Part shown: one piece after another, positions 39,530 to 40,827 of the stretch
How the letters are laid out: every line of letters begins with the position of its first letter
Position numbering within the stretch: the stretch's first letter is position 1
NCBI RefSeq assembly: GCF_004348425.1
Contig: NZ_SMKK01000067.1
Coordinates: 1 to 40,827 of the forward strand
Origin: Actinomadura sp. 7K507
GTDB taxonomy: Bacteria; Actinomycetota; Actinomycetes; Streptosporangiales; Streptosporangiaceae
Length of the DNA stretch: 40,827 bases
Direction: 5' to 3'
Translations under genes and position numbers: made by a program
The notes under the pieces: model-generated
The model's input: the letters and a program-made list of their open reading frames with translations, nothing else
Databases searched by the model: none
Told to the model about the DNA's origin: nothing

Positions 39530-40827
39530 TCAGGAGCGGCGTTCGGTGAGGCCGAGGCCGTCCAGGTGGCGCAGGAGGGCGACGGCGACGCGGCGGCTGG
39601 TCGACAGGGCGTCGCCGGCCTGGCCGGGCGTGAACGGCTGCGGCAGGGCGGACAGGACGCGCAGCGCCTCCCGGTCGGCGCCCGGCAGCAGGACGATGCC
39701 GGCGCCGCCGTCGTCCTCGATCCGCAGGACGGCGCCCGCGCGCTCGGCCTCGGCGAGGGCGTCGCCGGCGAGGCCCAGCTCCGCGAGCCGGTCGGCGCCC
39801 GGTGGCGAGAACGGCGCGCCGGCGAGTTCGGCCCGGAGCCGCTCCACGGCGGCGGCCCAGGGCGGCGGCGGTGGGGCGGCGGCCGCGGCCGGCCCGGCAG
39901 CCGGTCCGGGAACCTCTCCGGTGGCCGGGCGCGGGGCGGGCGCGGGGCCGTAGACGCGTCCGGCCTCGACGCGCAGCGGCGGGCGGACCAGGGCCGCGAC
40001 GAGCTGCCGGGCCGGGAGGCCGAGCCGCAGCCGGACGGTCTCCAGCGGGATCCCCGGGGCGCGGGGGCTCTCGGCGGCGTGCCGGGACGCCTCGTCGGTG
40101 AGGCGCTCGAACAGCGTGTTCCAGTGCGCGGGGTCGGCGACCCACTCGCCGTTCAGCGCGACGGCGTCCCGCGGCGCCGCGCAGCCCATGACCGACAGCT
40201 CCGACCTGCGGAGCACGCCGTGCCGGCGCAGGACGAACGTGCCGTCCGGCCGGTCCGGCCAGGACGCCAGCTCCCGCGCGCGGGCTGCGCCGGCGTCGCG
40301 CCGCACCAGCGTCGGCGGCCGGACGTCCAGGACGCTCACCCCGGCGATCGAGCGGCGCGCCGGGTCGCGCAGGATCCCGGTGTCGCCGAGGTGCAGGGCG
40401 AGCCGCGTGTTGAGGGTCAGGCGGGCCGTGTCGGGGCCGAGGGGACGCAGCCGCACCGGGACCGCGGCCGATCCGATGTGCAGGGTCATCTGCCGCGCCA
40501 GCCGGCCGGACGCCTCGCCGAAGCGGGTCCGCACGTCGACGGAGGTGGTGTGGGTCCAGGCGCCGTCGCTGACGAGGGCCATGCCGCCGTCCACGCGCCC
40601 CGCCTCGCGCAGGGTCAGCACGACCCGCGAGACGCCCCCGGCCGATTCGCGCGGCTCGCCCGCGCACCCGATCGTGCGGACGCGGACGCGTTCGCCGGCG
40701 GGCATGAGGAGCAGCTCGTCGCCGACGGTGACCGTCCCGGCGGCGAGGGTGCCGGTGACGACGGTCTGGCGTCCGGCGGTGAAGGCGTGGTCGATCCACA
40801 GCCGGACGGGGGCGGCGGGGTCGGGGA
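39530..40827 (-). CDS. selB: Selenocysteine-specific elongation factor SelB, C-terminal part (partial)
   Basis: The last 432 residues of an elongation factor; the start lies beyond the window edge. The first visible residues (APVRLWIDHAF, then TVVTGTLAAGTVTVGDELL) are the domain II barrel of EF-Tu/SelB. Domain III and C-terminal winged-helix repeats follow (AALVRPPLRVEAGRVYG; VAVALLRHLDGLGLTERRS at the end), which bind the SECIS hairpin in selenoprotein mRNA. The GTPase domain is not visible here. A Pro/Ala-rich stretch (about 39830-39960) links the first and last winged helices. It implies the organism decodes UGA as selenocysteine. Confidence 0.88.
   Translation of the reverse strand, partial: PDPAAPVRLWIDHAFTAGRQTVVTGTLAAGTVTVGDELLLMPAGERVRVRTIGCAGEPRESAGGVSRVVLTLREAGRVDGGMALVSDGAWTHTTSVDVRTRFGEASGRLARQMTLHIGSAAVPVRLRPLGPDTARLTLNTRLALHLGDTGILRDPARRSIAGVSVLDVRPPTLVRRDAGAARARELASWPDRPDGTFVLRRHGVLRRSELSVMGCAAPRDAVALNGEWVADPAHWNTLFERLTDEASRHAAESPRAPGIPLETVRLRLGLPARQLVAALVRPPLRVEAGRVYGPAPAPRPATGEVPGPAAGPAAAAAPPPPPWAAAVERLRAELAGAPFSPPGADRLAELGLAGDALAEAERAGAVLRIEDDGGAGIVLLPGADREALRVLSALPQPFTPGQAGDALSTSRRVAVALLRHLDGLGLTERRS

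Overview
The window is typical high-GC actinomycete DNA: third codon positions are almost always G or C, GTG starts are common, coding density is very high, and the marker families (SCO1664, DUF3090, DUF3099, DUF6457, InhA-type FabI, fused IcmF) are actinobacterial. Gene content fits Streptosporangiales (an Actinomadura-like organism) best, but the genus is a guess. I see no insertion sequence, prophage, CRISPR array, tRNA or rRNA.

Region 1 (79-8491, + strand) is the most unusual part. It is one tight operon of nine genes, nearly all overlapping by 4-11 bases: a two-domain nitrilase-family protein, a red-chlorophyll-catabolite-reductase (RCCR)-like protein, a chlorophyllase/pheophytinase-like alpha/beta hydrolase, a Rieske non-heme iron oxygenase, a second RCCR-like protein, a tandem beta-barrel (calycin-like?) protein of unknown family, an SDR resembling plant chlorophyll b reductase (NYC1/NOL), a small membrane protein, and an arylmalonate-decarboxylase/maleate-isomerase-like enzyme. 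Four of these enzyme types match, in order of chemistry, the plant pheophorbide a oxygenase/phyllobilin pathway. I infer a bacterial tetrapyrrole (chlorophyll- or bilin-like) catabolic or modifying pathway. The substrate is unproven.

Region 2 (8537-21486) is mostly conserved housekeeping. It holds a histidine phosphatase/DUF3090/SCO1664 operon, CorA, a membrane protein, an aldo/keto reductase, a RecD2-like protein that has lost its ATPase motifs, a surface protein, the fabG-fabI (MabA-InhA type) pair, tldD-tldE, dodecin and a DUF3099 protein. Region 3 (21487-22145) is non-coding. It has a 6C-like small RNA with three C-rich hairpin loops and a four-copy 20-bp tandem repeat, upstream of a membrane-anchored solute-binding/VWA protein.

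Region 4 (24280-30818) concerns acyl-CoA metabolism: an acyl-CoA dehydrogenase, an SDR and a TetR regulator in one operon behind a palindromic operator, convergent with a helical-backbone metal receptor and the B12-dependent fused isobutyryl-CoA mutase IcmF. A MarR regulator is divergent from icmF. Region 5 (31483-33637) encodes the start of the kynurenine pathway (tryptophan 2,3-dioxygenase, kynurenine 3-monooxygenase), facing a 14-helix MFS exporter. Region 6 (35133-40827) has a small putative zinc protein, a moaA-mobA-DUF6457 molybdenum cofactor operon, a monoacylglycerol-lipase-like hydrolase, RtcB RNA ligase and the C-terminal part of SelB, which runs off the window. Molybdenum cofactor plus SelB would fit a selenocysteine formate dehydrogenase elsewhere in the genome.

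Several genes appear to be leaderless, with a TAnnnT -10 box 6-8 bases before a GTG or ATG start. Two convergent pairs (corA/membrane protein and kmo/MFS) share their stop codons inside a CTAG.
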